Shown: piece by piece, positions 23,110 through 34,106 of the stretch
Numbering within the stretch: the stretch's first letter is position 1
How the letters are laid out: each line of letters begins with the position of its first letter
Assembly (NCBI GenBank): GCA_021234155.1
Contig: JAJEKV010000036.1
Coordinates: 11,295,426 to 11,359,425 of the forward strand
Length of the DNA stretch: 64,000 nt
Source: Isoetes taiwanensis
Taxonomy: Eukaryota > Streptophyta > Lycopodiopsida > Isoetales > Isoetaceae
Direction of reading: 5' to 3'
Notes under the pieces: model-generated
What the model was told of the DNA's origin: nothing
Databases searched by the model: none
The model's input: the letters and a program-made list of their open reading frames with translations, nothing else
Position numbers and translations under genes: made by a program

Positions 23110-23251
23110 GATAACGTCCTGTGCAGAGGCGTTATGGCCCAGGAAAAAAAAGGTCGAGTGGCCATGTGGCCAGGAAAGTCCTCGGCCGAGGACTTTCCTG
23201 GCCACGAGGCAATTTTTGACTGGCCATAACGCCTCTGCACAGGACGTTATC
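23110..23251. repeat. Foldback element with a perfect 38-bp central palindrome
   Basis: Outer arms of 30 bases (gataacgtcctgtgcagagg and onward from 23110, and its inverse ending at 23251) flank a perfect 38-bp palindrome at 23167-23204 centred on CTCGGCCGAG. Both are centred within a few bases of each other. No coding sequence. It is probably a small foldback-type MITE or a hairpin RNA source. Confidence 0.88.
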
Positions 23252-24155
23252 AGCCTTAACATCTTTGACTGAGGCATTTGGCATTTGGCATTTGGCAGAG
23301 TAGCCACCATAGCCAAGCTTGACCAAGCTTGTCAGCCCATTGTGTATGCACAACAGAAGATTTTCTTATAGAGGATTTTGCAGAGCTCAGTAATGCTGAA
23401 GCTGACGGCAATAAAAAAATCCCAAAATTCTCTTACAGGACAGTCTTTTGTGTTGCAGCTACGAGCAGGGGGGAAACCAACAGATCGAATTAGTATCAGA
23501 GCTATCAAAGTGATTACAGTTGTTGGGCTGCCCCTGTAGCATGGAGAAGGTATAGCCAGATTATTTTGTGATAAGCTATGAAATGGGGCTTTTGAGCATG
23601 TCGCAGGCCTGGCTATGGCATCTTTTGAGCAGGGATTCGACCACGACGTCAAAACACGGCGAGGATCTGACCACGACGTCGGATTTGAACATGGCAGTAA
23701 AAAAACACTACGAAAATCAGAAAATCAGATGTTATGGACATAACATCTATGTTATGGCCATAACAGATTGGGCCACATATGTTACTGGGGATTCAATCCT
23801 AGGGCTAAATGCAGAGGCCAAGGACGTTAAGGTCTAATGGTCTTTAATTATGCCATTTATATTCGGCAGAGGTAGCAGGCCACATGGACATGCTAGAATT
23901 ATAGCAACCTTTACCCTAGAAAAGGCACGCCTGATAAAAATAAGCAAATCCGTATGAGGGAATGTCAAGCAGAGAGACATTCCCTTTACGTGGAAGCAAC
24001 TTGGGTTGCATTCTGTGGCAGTCAAAATTTCTTGGAGGTCTGGAATGAGGTAAAGTTTTCAGAATGACAGTAAGATCTTCAGAATGAGAGGTAAATTTGT
24101 ATGAATGAGTGGTAAATCCTTGTGGATGCAAAGTCAATGCAAGCAATCGCTGAAC
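23252..24155. other. No gene recognised; possible LTR-element scrap
   Basis: At about 23487-23500 the word ttagtatcagagc resembles a tRNA-iMet primer-binding site, but no LTR partner or gag/pol frame was found next to it. Open frames on both strands are short and carry no motif. The repeated word gaccacgacgtc near 23640 and 23668 is a short direct repeat. Confidence 0.35.
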
Positions 24156-24159
24156 GCTA

Positions 24160-24571
24160 CCCTTGATTGGGGGATCCCGGAGGTGTGATCCCGGAGGACC
24201 GGATCCCCCACGACGTGTGATCCCGGAGGATCGGAATCCCCCTTATCAAGCAATAATCGCGCATTTTTTTTTGGCCCTTGAAAGAAAAAAAATGGGGCGC
24301 ATTTCGGTGGGATTTTCTCCCTTGATCCGCAACCAAATCGAATGGGGTCGGCCTCGAGGATGGCTCGAATGGGCTGGATCGAGAGGGGTGTAGGAGCAAA
24401 GGAGGAATCAAAGCGGCCACCAGAATCGAAAGCTTCAATCCGCCGAAAATCAGCCCTAAAGCTAAATAACCCATTAATCTAGCTTGATCGCGGTGATCCC
24501 GGAGGATCGGGATCTTTTCCGATGGTGATCCCGAGAACGGATCACCACCTCCGGGATCCCCCAATCAAGGG
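24160..24571. mobile_element. MITE-A with TA duplication and GATCCCGGAGG repeats
   Basis: The terminal inverted repeats are CCCTTGATTGGGGGATCCCGG-type at the left and its exact inverse at the right, about 25 bases, bordered on each side by TA. The interior has several GATCCCGGAGG words in both orientations and no open frame. The TA duplication suggests a Tc1/mariner-type (Stowaway-like) origin, though the terminal sequence is not the usual Stowaway one. It is related to MITE-B at 30044-30454. Confidence 0.85.
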
Positions 24572-25643
24572 TAAAACTATCCCACGCCTCGCTGAACTAG
24601 GTAGCAATCGTAAAGGACGGTTAGGCTGCATTCAGCCTTATCCGCCAGTGGAATGATGACACGTGGCACACCTTACATTTGTGGATGTCGCCTGCCGCGT
24701 TTGTTGGTCGACATTCTGTTTTTTTGTCGACATTCTATTTTTTTGCTCGCGCGCTGCTCTGTATTCTGCAACAAAACAATCTCTACCGTCCACGTGGCAA
24801 AGATCGATGGCTGAATGCAGCCCAACCAACCTTCACGTTAATCGAATGGCGGCTGAAATTGATTCAGCCTTGATCAAACCCGGCCTCATTCTCCCTCGGC
24901 CCTTTTCTCCATCTTATTTGGAATCAAGCCCCAATGGGCCATTCCCTTATACAGAAGAAAGGGAACGCCGCAGTTCCTTGCTGTTGAACAGGGTAGGGTT
25001 TCAGGGGAAGAAATTGTGCCACATGGCGCAATACTACTGAGGGGGCAAAACGCAACCCAAGTTGCTTTTACGTTTGAAGAAAAAATAACGCAATCGACGA
25101 TTTTCACATCTGACGATTTTCAGATCTGTTAACTATGTGCTAGATGGAGCAATGCTACTGGATGAGGGGGCCGAACGCAACCACAAGTTGCTTTTACGTT
25201 TGAAGAAAAAATAACGCAATCGACGATTTTCAGATCTGTTAACTAATGCCTCTACTTATCTTAAGTAACAAACGAAAAAACAAGTGAAAAACAAATGATG
25301 CCGCATTAAAGGTTGCCCAACAAGTCCTATAAATCCTGAGCATCTAAAAGGAATTCCACTCTTGGCATACACCAGCATATTCTCAAGGGTGTTTTGGGCA
25401 ACCAAAAAAAGAATATGTATGGCAACGTAGGGAAATTTTATCGAAATATTGAGGCAGTTTGCAAAGATATTGAAGCATTCAGAACCTAAATGTAATGATT
25501 CGAATTTCTACCTTAAAGCAAGCTTGAGAACATTCTCCCCATATGATTATCTTCCACTATGTACATGATACAAATGAGTTTCTTTACTTACAATTGCACA
25601 ACGTGCATAGTTGAGAAGCCTGGGAAACACGTTGAGTACTTCA
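24572..25643. other. Region downstream of the host gene; tandem duplication at 25024-25245
   Basis: A unit of about 119 bp (gagggggc-aacgcaacc-caagttgcttttacgtttg through cgatttt-cagatctgttaac) occurs twice, from about 25037 and 25165. Two gtcgacattct(g/a)tttttttg words sit at 24709 and 24728. The part nearest 25643 probably includes the 3' untranslated region of the minus-strand host gene. No other gene was recognised. Confidence 0.55.
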
Positions 25644-28600
25644 CTAATGTCTGGTTGGCCACTTGGGATGAGGCGGCAAAGGCCTTTGAGACATGGAGAA
25701 AGCACAGTGTTGTGGACGCAGGTACTGCATAGAATCATTCTGACTGTAATTAGAGTTACTCCTTGGAGGATATGAGCTTGGATACATGGCCACGTGAGAC
25801 TCATAACCGCCTAGATTGTTTCCTGCAAAAAAAATGAAAAAATCAGCAGTGTAGGAACTGATGCCCAGATTGCAAAATGGCAATTTTTACATACCTGAAT
25901 ACAATGGTGCGGATGCCCGATGCCCAAAATCAACGCTCTCAATTAAGTTACCAGATGGATACCCAGAATTAACTAAACCAAAGCCAAATCTTGGGGGATA
26001 AGCATCTGGGAGAAGACCCGCAGAAGATCTCATATATGGTGTGCATGCAATTGGTAAAGCTGATGCATAATTGTCTAAGCTGCTGCCTGTGAAAAACATT
26101 ACAGAAATCAGATTGTACTCTAAAGCCTTAGGGGTCGAATCTTCATTCATCTAGAGATAATCTGGATAGAGACTTTATTCTAGTTATGGTACACCTAAAT
26201 ACGCTTACATGATCCATCATCTAGAGATGCCCTGGATAAAGATTTTCTTCTACAGTGCACCTAAATACACTTACACGGTCCAATGTGAGTGCGGATATGG
26301 GTCATGACATGTTTCTTTCAATAAGGTTGAAATGTTAGATAAATCTCCTTAGGTCAAGTATAATCTCCAAGTTGGATCAGGAAATTGTCAATGTGAAAAA
26401 TATGCATTTGCTTGGAAGTGGCATAGACTCCCGTTAAGAAAGATACAACATAAGGAGCGATTGAGCAATTAGATAAACTAATAACATGTCAAATTCACAA
26501 GCCATGCTTTGTGAACAAGCCAAAATAAGGAGCGATTGAGCAATTAGATAAGGAGCAATTGAGCAATTAGATAAACTAATAACATGTCAATTTCACAAGC
26601 CATGCTTTGTGAACAAGCCAAAATCTTCCAGGAATAAGAAATAGCAACCTGTACAGGCTTCCTGCTGCTTTACATCCGAAGCAGCACAGATTGTGCACCT
26701 TAGTGATTCCAGATATAAATTCATAAACAGGTCTGAGAACCAGACTAATTTAGAGCAGTCCATAAGATGATTGCTTAATGTTTTAATATATGTCTACGTT
26801 ATGGTTTGTAATTAGGAAGAAATGACCGTCCCATGGAATGGCTTCTACGTGCTGCCTTAAAATGACAGAAAATCCATTGTTCAGAATTCTAATCTCATGT
26901 ATTTTGAAAGGTGGACTCTAAGCTAACAATTAGAAATGAGGATGCATTTTATCAGTCTAAGACTGAAAGCAATTGACAGTCCCAAAAAGTCCAAAGACTC
27001 TAACTTTTGAACCATCCAATTTTGTATTGTTATCTAACATCTTGGACACACTTGGTGGGTTGAATTAGATTTTTAGATTATTCTTGAGCGGCCAAATAGG
27101 TACTCACAACTGATGTAATGTTGGTTGCTCATTTGGAACTTAGTTTTCCTAAAATTCAGTACAACTGCTGGATAATGAACTATGTATGCAAAGCTATGCT
27201 TTTACACAAAACCATTACCATTGAATACCAATGACTGACCTGGTCGTGGTAAGGAAGGAACTCGTTGCGTGGGAGAAATGGAGGCAACCGACTCCCATAT
27301 GCACCCATGATGATATGCTCTATAAACATCCTCATCTTAATAGTTTACAAATGACATCAGGTATTGCTGGCAAGATCACGGTATGCATAACATATACCAT
27401 AGATATTATTAAATCTTAGAAAAACCAGAGCGACTAACCTTGTAAAGGTAGAAGTGGGTGCATAAACCGTTCTGGATTATGGTCAGCAGTAGGAGCTTGC
27501 ATGCAGTTTTGAGATGTAGTGAGTGATCGGTCATGTTTATCCCTTCGTAGCAATTCCTCAGCTTCTTCTCTTTGCAGTTCTATGAACCAGACCTGAAAGT
27601 ACCGTAGTTAATTAATCAAGTAAAGTGGAAAAGAGAAAAACAAGCTACATTTAATATACCTCATCAAATGGCTCATCTGACCTTGCAACATTCTTAGGCA
27701 GCGGAAGTACAAAATTAACTGTAGAAAAAAGAAACATCGTCATCAAAACTTTAAAGAATGGCTAGAAATGCAACAAATCACCTCTCATCTCATTAACCGC
27801 ATCAGCTGGTACTTCTTTTCCCATCTCTTCTATTCTTTTGGCAGTGCGATCTTTAAGCACCGATGGTGAAGGGAAAACCACCACAGCAATCTAGTATAAA
27901 AATAAATTTGATAAATGTCTGCATTACAGGTCAAAGGGGAAAAAGAAAACAAAAGAGGCAAGCATAACTAACATATTTTGCTGGTAATCTAACTTCACTG
28001 ACCTTGTAAAACATGTCAAATGGCCTCAATTTCCTCTTTCGGGCACTTTTATAGACATTTGTCTGGTCCAAGATGTAGTTACGAGGTGTGACAGCAGCTC
28101 TTTCCAGAAGCTTATTAAAGATAGTGGTGGCTCGGTCCATTAAAAGCTCAAATCTTTCTTCATAGTTCCTTTTTCTCCTCAGTCCTGGGACCTGCATGTT
28201 CTTGACAATCAGGATTAAACTAACCTGGTTTAAGAAAAACTGCCAAAACAGAGGACCTAAGCAAACCTATATACCTTCATCTGTTCAAGTGCAATATTTG
28301 TTCCAAGAATAATGTAACGCTTCTCCGGATGTTCTCTCCTGTGCTTTTCTGCCCAGGTAGTTTTTCCTGATGCAGGCAAGCCAATCATCATTAAGACTTC
28401 ACAATCTGTTTTCTTTAAAAGTGCTGGTCCCCATACTCCACGTCTATCTTCGTCAGCCATAGCCCATGGTTTATATCCTTCCAAAGGGACTAGTCCATTT
28501 GCAAGATCGAATTGCAACTCAACTATCACGTTCTTCAGCAACACGTGAGGGAATACAGCAGCTGCCCAAGGCAAGTTCTGCCTTGCACTATGGACTCGCA

Positions 28601-29223
28601 TCTCCAATCCAGCATCAAATTCTGTGGCAATCCCCAACCATTTCCCATTCTTAGCAAACCCTATTTTTGCCAATGGCTTGCTATCTAGATCAATGGCACA
28701 CAGTATTGTATCCCCAACTGTGAATTGGTCACCATAGTTACTAAATCTACCAGCAGTGGAGAATTTTCCTGTGCCCCCATATCCAAAGCTGTGACAACTT
28801 TCTCCTAAACTCCCAACGTCATCATCTCCTCTTGAAACACCTACACGGCAAACATGCTGCTGAGTGGGTTCAACATCTGGAGTTTCAACAGGGTGCTTTG
28901 AAATAATTTTACATGAAAAGCAATATTTTCCACCATCTATGCCCAAATTTGCTCTAGCACCTGACCAGCAGTAACCAAATCCATTTCCATGGAGGGAACT
29001 TCCAGCCAAACCATCTTTCTCGACATTGAAGTCTGCGCCATTTCAAAAATTTAATAAGAAACTGTAAGGTTTAAGTTAATGGTAACAGGTGAATATCGCA
29101 CGTACCTAAGTTGCAATCTGCTGAATTGAGCCCCACAGGATGACGATTTGGCGCAGGATTTCTCCGTTTGTTTTGTTGCTGTTGCTGCTGTTGTGTAGGG
29201 GTAGAAGGCGCACATCTCTTCAT
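25644..29223 (-). CDS. hnRNP U-like protein: SPRY domain plus P-loop kinase domain
   Basis: Conserved nuclear RNA-binding protein of the plant hnRNP U-like (SPRY-P-loop) family, and the only clear host gene here. Minus-strand exons with good GT-AG ends: 29223-29106 (ATG 29223, glutamine-rich start), 29032-28275, 28191-28003, 27890-27782, 27718-27660, 27592-27439, about 27319-27240, about 26086-25895 and about 25821-25644, roughly 615 residues. The second exon holds the SPRY domain (HGNGFGYCWSGARANLGIDG, YGDQFTVGDTILCAIDLDS) and a Walker A motif GLPASGKTTWAEK. The third has RNYILDQTNVYKSARKRK, typical of hnRNP U and of related polynucleotide-kinase folds. The C-terminal exons are proline-, tyrosine- and serine-rich, low-complexity. 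The phase between the exon ending near 27240 and the next at 26086 does not fit as drawn, so a donor or a small exon is missing there. No disabling change was seen. Confidence 0.93.
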
Positions 29224-29698
29224 TGCCGTAAGTTGCACTGTCGTATGGTTATGGTGGCAAAGGCCCTGTCTTCTATTTCGTGCATGCCATGTCATCAAAT
29301 AAAGTTATCTGGCTAAATTTTTAGCACAGATCTGGCATTTTTTTCGGTTAGATTCAGGGGTTTTTCCGACTCTTATTCGAAGGCGAAATTTTTGCGAGCT
29401 GAAAATTTCGCCCTGAAATTTTCAGCGCCAACGAAAAAAACGGTGACCCTGAAATTTTGTCTTCTCTTGCTTTTCCGGCATTTAACCGCCGGAAATATTG
29501 GCGGCGCCGGTTAGAAGGGGAAGGCAGGGGGCGGAACGGAAGCAGGGGACGGAGGCAGAGTCGACTCAATCTCGACTCTGTTTTTTGTGTTGAAAAAAGT
29601 TGTTGTTTAGCCCTGTAATTTCAGGGTCCCATTTTTTTCGGAAAGAGAATGTTCTAATGATAATCTTTGTTTGCCAAACTATATTCTAAGTACCCGTA
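29224..29698 (-). promoter_or_regulatory. 5' flank of the hnRNP U-like gene
   Basis: A frame in phase with the start codon continues upstream to 29298, so the true start could be slightly earlier, but the downstream ATG at 29223 is the better candidate because the conserved part begins only after it. The flank contains repeated gaaattttc/gcga words (29385-29460). No clear TATA box on the minus strand. Confidence 0.35.
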
Positions 29699-29704
29699 TT
29701 AGAT

Positions 29705-29993
29705 ACGGCATGTTGTATGGGGGGAAGGAAATCGGGACCCCCTTCCGCAGTGGACAGGGGGAGCCTCGCGACCGGCGACAGCCGGGAGCGAGTCTCCTGC
29801 CCACTGCGGAAGGGGGGACCGATTTGCTTCCCCCCACAACATGGAAGATGGGAGCTGCATTTTTTTTACCGATTCTTGTTCCTGATTGCACCGGCTGAGC
29901 GGAATGGCAGCCCCTCTTTCCATTCCGGAGTGTAGGGGACTGCCACATGGCAGCACCAGGTTGATTCCGGCGACCCATCTTCCATGTTGTATG
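29705..29993. repeat. Nested foldback element next to the host gene
   Basis: The arm at 29708-29752 (catgttgtatggggggaagg through ccttccgcagtgg) is repeated inverted at 29800-29843. A second inverted pair, acatggaagatggg (29838-29852) and cccatcttccatgt (29969-29984), encloses the rest, and the word catgttgtat occurs at both extremes. The frames read across it differ on every strand and have no family motif. Likely a foldback transposon of a few hundred bases. Confidence 0.8.
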
Positions 29994-30043
29994 CCAACTA
30001 GTAATTATGCGCTCAACAAAGAGAGAGGGTGAAGATATATTTA

Positions 30044-30454
30044 CCCTGGTTTCGGGGATCTCGGCGATGGAAATCCCGTCCTCCGGAATTCCCACGTGAG
30101 ATCCCCTCCTCCCGAATCCCACAGTTAACTGCATGGTTAATGGCTTACTGCACAGTTTTGACTGATTTTTTCGCTGCATTGGAGCAACTGCAGCAACGCT
30201 CACCCTTCTTCCTCCTCCATTGCTACCTACACCTCTCGCCCACCTAATTTCGATCAGCCACGAACTGATACCATCTGATTCCGTGGCGGATCGAGGGAGA
30301 AAAATCCCATACAAAATTTGCCCTGATTTTTCCTATAACGGCCAAGAATTTCACACAGTTACTGCGTAGTAAGGTGGGACCCCGTCCTCCGGGATCACAT
30401 CTCTTGAGGATCCCGTCTTCCAGGATCATACCTTGGGGATCCTCGAAGCTAGGG
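30044..30454. mobile_element. MITE-B, relative of MITE-A in the opposite orientation
   Basis: TA-flanked (30042-30043 and 30455-30456) with terminal inverted repeats CCCTGGTTTCGGGGATC and, inverted, CCCTAGCTTCGAGGATC, which agree at most positions. The interior carries cctccggga(a/t) words like MITE-A, and a shared core (gcggatcgagggagaaaa here, its complement ttttctcccttgatccgc in MITE-A). The two MITEs flank the host gene at 24.2 and 30.0 kb. No coding sequence. Confidence 0.82.
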
Positions 30455-30456
30455 TA

Positions 30457-31689
30457 AAAGCATCCTGCGCCCAAAGAGAGCAACCTGGGTTAGTAGGTCA
30501 TTTCTATGATGCATTGACAGTCGTATGTCGACAATGTGGTTTGCCATTTCATGAAACCATATATTAATATAAGGTTTTAATGGTTAATAGGGTGTATTGT
30601 AGAGAAATAAGTAGGAAAATAGGGCTTTAGGGAACTTATGATTTTAGTATTTGGCAATGGGGTTGGTTGAGGTCGAGCAACCAGATGTAGTGGTACGCGT
30701 TAGAAAGGTAAGGCGATTATGGTTAGTTACCTGTCTTGGAGGTAGCATCTGCTAGTTACCCAGCTTGGAGGTGCTAATTACCCAGCTATGGAGGAAATAG
30801 TAGATGCCGCCATGTTAGGGTAGGGTAGCAGATGCGAATGAAGCAACTAAGGAAGGGCGGAGGATTGGTTTTAGTTTTTATTTTTATTGATGGTTTTTCT
30901 TACAGTCGTTGCCACCAAGATTGTCAGACCCGACGAAGGAGAAGCAACAGGCTGTGTGGGAGTTGGGGATGATCCAATTCAGTCGTGCCTTGGTTATGGT
31001 GGCCTCTTAGAATCCGACCCTCTGTAGAAGTAACTCGGTGCAAAATAAGAGTAAACAAAACTCACATTCCTTTCCCAATGTCGTTCTTCCCATTTGGGCT
31101 ACAAAATCCAGCCCCATGGGTGATATATAAATCTTCAGATGATAATTTGGATTTTTTTTTATTGAAACACTGATGTTATGTGCAGGGACCTAGCACGGTA
31201 ATGTGGAGGGCAGGCTAAGATTTGCTGCTTCTTTCATTTGGAAATAAAAGTTGAATGAAACGTTCTTTGGAGTTTGATTCTGCATATGCTCATGCCCTAC
31301 CAATTTGGATCTGTGCTTTGCACATGGTGTTCGAATCTCTAGGCCTGTCATATTTACTTGCAGGTTCAATGGAGATCTTCTGCACTAACATTTAATAGAG
31401 CTATATCTCTTGTATGAATGGGTGTCGAATTTTCTGGTTTGTATAATTAGCTTGCTTTTTATTTCGTTTGGATTAATGTATTGTTGAATTGCTTGCATTC
31501 CATTCCACGCTTCCACAACTTCTCAGAGCACCATCTGTGCATGACTTGGCATTATACATACTTGAGGTTCTAGATAAACGTCTGCAATTACTGAGCCCTC
31601 AGTAGTCATTATCTCCGCTTGTCTAGTATCATCATTACTGCAAAGTTTTTTCCCTTGAAAATCTTTCGAGGCAGGGGTTTTTTAATCCT
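30457..31689. other. No gene recognised
   Basis: AT-rich intergenic DNA. A short direct repeat, gttacc(c/t)agcttggaggt with variants, lies at 30727-30795. No open frame with a recognisable motif on either strand, and no promoter or RNA gene that I can support. Confidence 0.5.
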
Positions 31690-31785
31690 AGTAGTAATGA
31701 TTGTACTAGCCCATTGTATGGGTCCCATGACCTATTGGTCTCCGTGGACGTTAAAAAAACTATTCTATTCTATTCTATTGTTAGG
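31690..31785 (+). mobile_element. Non-LTR 3' end with (TATTC)n tail
   Basis: The sequence cccatgacctattggtctcc, then gtggacgttaaaaaaac, is followed by three to four TATTC units. It aligns with the minus-strand end at 5906-6055 (cccataacccgttgggttcc, cgtggacgtaaaaa, pentamer tail). The 5' limit is unknown and no protein-coding part is visible. Confidence 0.5.
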
Positions 31786-31872
31786 GCCTGTGAGCACCTC
31801 TCGTTTTGCTTATAGTCATTTATGATTGGAAGCGCCTACGATTTTGAAATATGAAATACAATTTCACCTAAG

Positions 31873-32522
31873 TGAAGAAAAATAGTCTAGATAGATATTG
31901 TCCCAACACCTTTAATCACACTTAAGAACAAGGTAGAAATGCATATCAAATTCTAAACATGTTCAAATACTTTAATAACCATTGGTTGCTACAATAGTTT
32001 TACTGTTCATATGGGATTAACCCGATCACTGTAGCATTAGATATTTAACTCCGAGAGCCCAAGCTTTGATTGATTCAACTATATCAGCACCATACAATGC
32101 AAAACCTCTAATCAAAATGATTCATTCTCCTTGATTTTATATTAATCGATCCATCTCAAGTGCCGGACCGATCTCTGCAATGCCGGACCGATAGGCAGGC
32201 TTATCCGAAAAATCTTCAATTGTCACTTTGCTATTGCTTAATATTTTAAGCAATATCTCCCTATAATTGAATCACCAAAAATAACTCATCTTTTAAAACA
32301 TTTAAGGCTCCCTTCATATATTAGGTCAAAAAATAACTCACCTTTTAAAACGTTTAAGGCTCCCTTCATATATTAGGTTTTTCAATCATATACACTCAAT
32401 GTTTGCTTTTCCCATAAGGAGCTAGTTTCAATGATCATGCTCTAGATCATTGCCTGATTTCAACACTCAAGTTATGATGATGTCACAACATTGAGCAAAT
32501 ATTACATGATTTTTTTTTCACA
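31873..32522 (-). repeat. Copia 3' LTR (650 bp)
   Basis: Same sequence as the right LTR except for an extra block of about 150 bp near 32267-32410. That block contains a tandem duplication of aaataactcac/tcttttaaaac, then ctcccttcatatattagg. It was either gained here or lost from the other copy. The LTRs differ by scattered substitutions (for example acatgttcaaatac against acgtgttcatatac), so the insertion is not very recent. Confidence 0.93.
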
Positions 32523-32649
32523 TACTTTCCCTTCATGTAATATTTTCTGATTTGCTGCGCTGTATAGAACTTCTGAGTTTCTCAAATCTTTTAATAGGTA
32601 GAGCTTTGGTCAAAGTGTCTGCTACCTGTTCATCAGAGTGTATGTAAGT

Positions 32650-33175
32650 TAATTAACAAATTCTTGGTAAATTCTTGGAGACCAAATCCCTAATAATATG
32701 TAACTCCATATTTATATGTTTTGTTCTTTCATGTAGAACAGGATTTTTTGTTATTGCTATGCAACTGGTATTATCACAGAATAAGACTGTAGGCAACCTT
32801 TGGTAGCATCCCAATTCATTCAAAAGCTCCTTTCCCATACAATCTCCTTAGCAATCAAACAAGCTGAGTTGTACTCAGCTTTTGCAGTAGATAGAGCTAT
32901 GTTTCCTTGTTTTTTACATTTCCAAGACACTGGTGCTCCTCCTAGTAATGTTATGTATCCAGAAGTGGATTTTCTTTGATCTAAATCCCCTCCTCAGTTA
33001 CCATCACAGTATGCTTTGAGAATCATGTCATCTGAATTATATTTTATTCCAAAATCAAGGTTATATATGCTCTATCATCTAACGTTTGCCTTAGTTGCTC
33101 TGGAACATGCACATATGCAAGACAGCCATAAGCCTTTAGCTCATTGTAACTTGGAGCTTTTAAGCATGATTTCAT
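32650..33175 (-). pseudogene. Copia RNase H and residual integrase, left part
   Basis: Read leftward: KAPSYNELKAYGCLAYVHVP (integrase C-terminal side, about 33090-33150), then a switch of frame at about 33060, then the RNase H block. That block includes SDDMILKAYCDGN, a TGA where tryptophan is expected, GGDLDQRKSTSGYI, VSWKCKKQGNIALSTAKAEY and CDNTSCIAITKNPVLHERTK. These are standard Ty1/Copia RNase H motifs. The entire reverse transcriptase is missing between the two parts. A TGG-to-TGA change and the frame switch make it non-functional. Confidence 0.85.
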
Positions 33176-33398
33176 TAATTGGATAAAATAACGCAATTTT
33201 GAGAATTTTAAGCACACCTTATTTGCTCAAGCACGAATACTTTCACCTAGTTCTCGAGCCCAACAAACATGAGGTAATTAACGTACACATATACATACAA
33301 ATTATGTGTTATACTTGTACGTGTATATGATACTTGTAGAAGCCCAATAATGGCCCTATATTCTACACCAATAATTCACATCAATACTTTCACTTCAC

Positions 33399-33406
33399 TA
33401 TAAAAA
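33399..33406 (+). promoter_or_regulatory. TATA box of the first 80-residue gene
   Basis: TATAAAAA lies 44 bp before the ATG at 33443. The upstream context ccaataattcacatcaatac-ttcacttc is shared with the second gene (ccaataattcacctcaataattctacttc). The spacing to the ATG differs by only one base between the two, so the untranslated leader must be very short. Confidence 0.7.
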
Positions 33407-33442
33407 CAGCTCGACTCGGGGGGTAGAGATCACTCATCTTCC

Positions 33443-33685
33443 ATGGCTTCCTCGATGCCTCGTCCAGAGCACATCCGATCTTTCAAGTGCTACTTGAGCT
33501 ACAACGATCTGAATGAATGCGCAAGAAATGGTGTTAATCTTGATCCATGGCTCCAATCTAAGGCTGATGGTCCTGCTAGTGCTTGCAGGAAGCTCACTCG
33601 TGTTAAAGTCTACATTTACTGGCTTCCTAATCAGGAGATCTATGAGCTGAATAGCATCACGAGCTTTGATGTTGATGATGAGTGA
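33443..33685 (+). CDS. Small acidic-tailed protein, copy 1 (unknown function)
   Basis: An intact 80-codon frame. The protein begins with a short serine/proline-containing segment, then HIRSFKCYLSYNDLNECA, NLDPWLQSKADG, RVKVYIYWLPNQEIYELNSI and an acidic end (DVDDE). I do not recognise a family. It is paralogous to the protein at 34107: by hand 28 of 71 aligned residues are identical. Shared features are the HI--KC start, SL-type DL, C, LDP-L, K-A-G, C, RV, WLP, YE-IT and the D-DE end. Both copies have kept length and frame at this divergence, which argues for selection on the protein. The size would suit a small DNA- or protein-binding accessory factor, but nothing demonstrates that. Confidence 0.7.
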   Translation: MASSMPRPEHIRSFKCYLSYNDLNECARNGVNLDPWLQSKADGPASACRKLTRVKVYIYWLPNQEIYELNSITSFDVDDE

Positions 33686-34063
33686 ATCAATGTTATCAGT
33701 GATGTATGAGTACCTATGAAGTATGTATTACAATCAATGTTATCAGTGATGACTATTGTATTCGTTTATGATATAATAATCTTATGAGCACCTATAAACT
33801 ATGTAAGGATGTAATACCACAATGAAGGAGTTTGATGTATCATACCTGAATGTAGTGTAAGGGTGTGCTCTTCGACTTCCAAAGATATCCATAAAGCGGT
33901 TCTAATTTCAACCACACCTGAATTACTCAAGCACACGTTTTAAAAGCATACATATATCCATACGAAAGATGTATTATACTTGTATTTATACAACGATCTT
34001 ATACACGAGCAATAATGGCGCTGAAGTCTACCCCAATAATTCACCTCAATAATTCTACTTCGC

Positions 34064-34070
34064 TATAAAA
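34064..34070 (+). promoter_or_regulatory. TATA box of the second 80-residue gene
   Basis: TATAAAA lies 43 bp before the ATG at 34107, in the same promoter layout as copy 1. The shared block extends upstream at least to the word cacacct-att-gctcaagcac (33212 and 33912), so promoter and gene were duplicated together with a spacing of about 0.67-0.7 kb. Confidence 0.7.
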
Positions 34071-34106
34071 GCTTCTCACTTCGGGGCTAAAGTTCATTCT
34101 TCTCCC

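Noticed and set aside
23487-23500. tRNA-iMet primer-binding-like word as evidence of another LTR element
   Set aside because: No LTR partner, no duplication and no gag/pol frame nearby.
28275-28400. P-loop kinase motif as a bacterial zeta-type toxin kinase
   Set aside because: It follows a SPRY domain in an intron-containing gene and matches the hnRNP U-like family.
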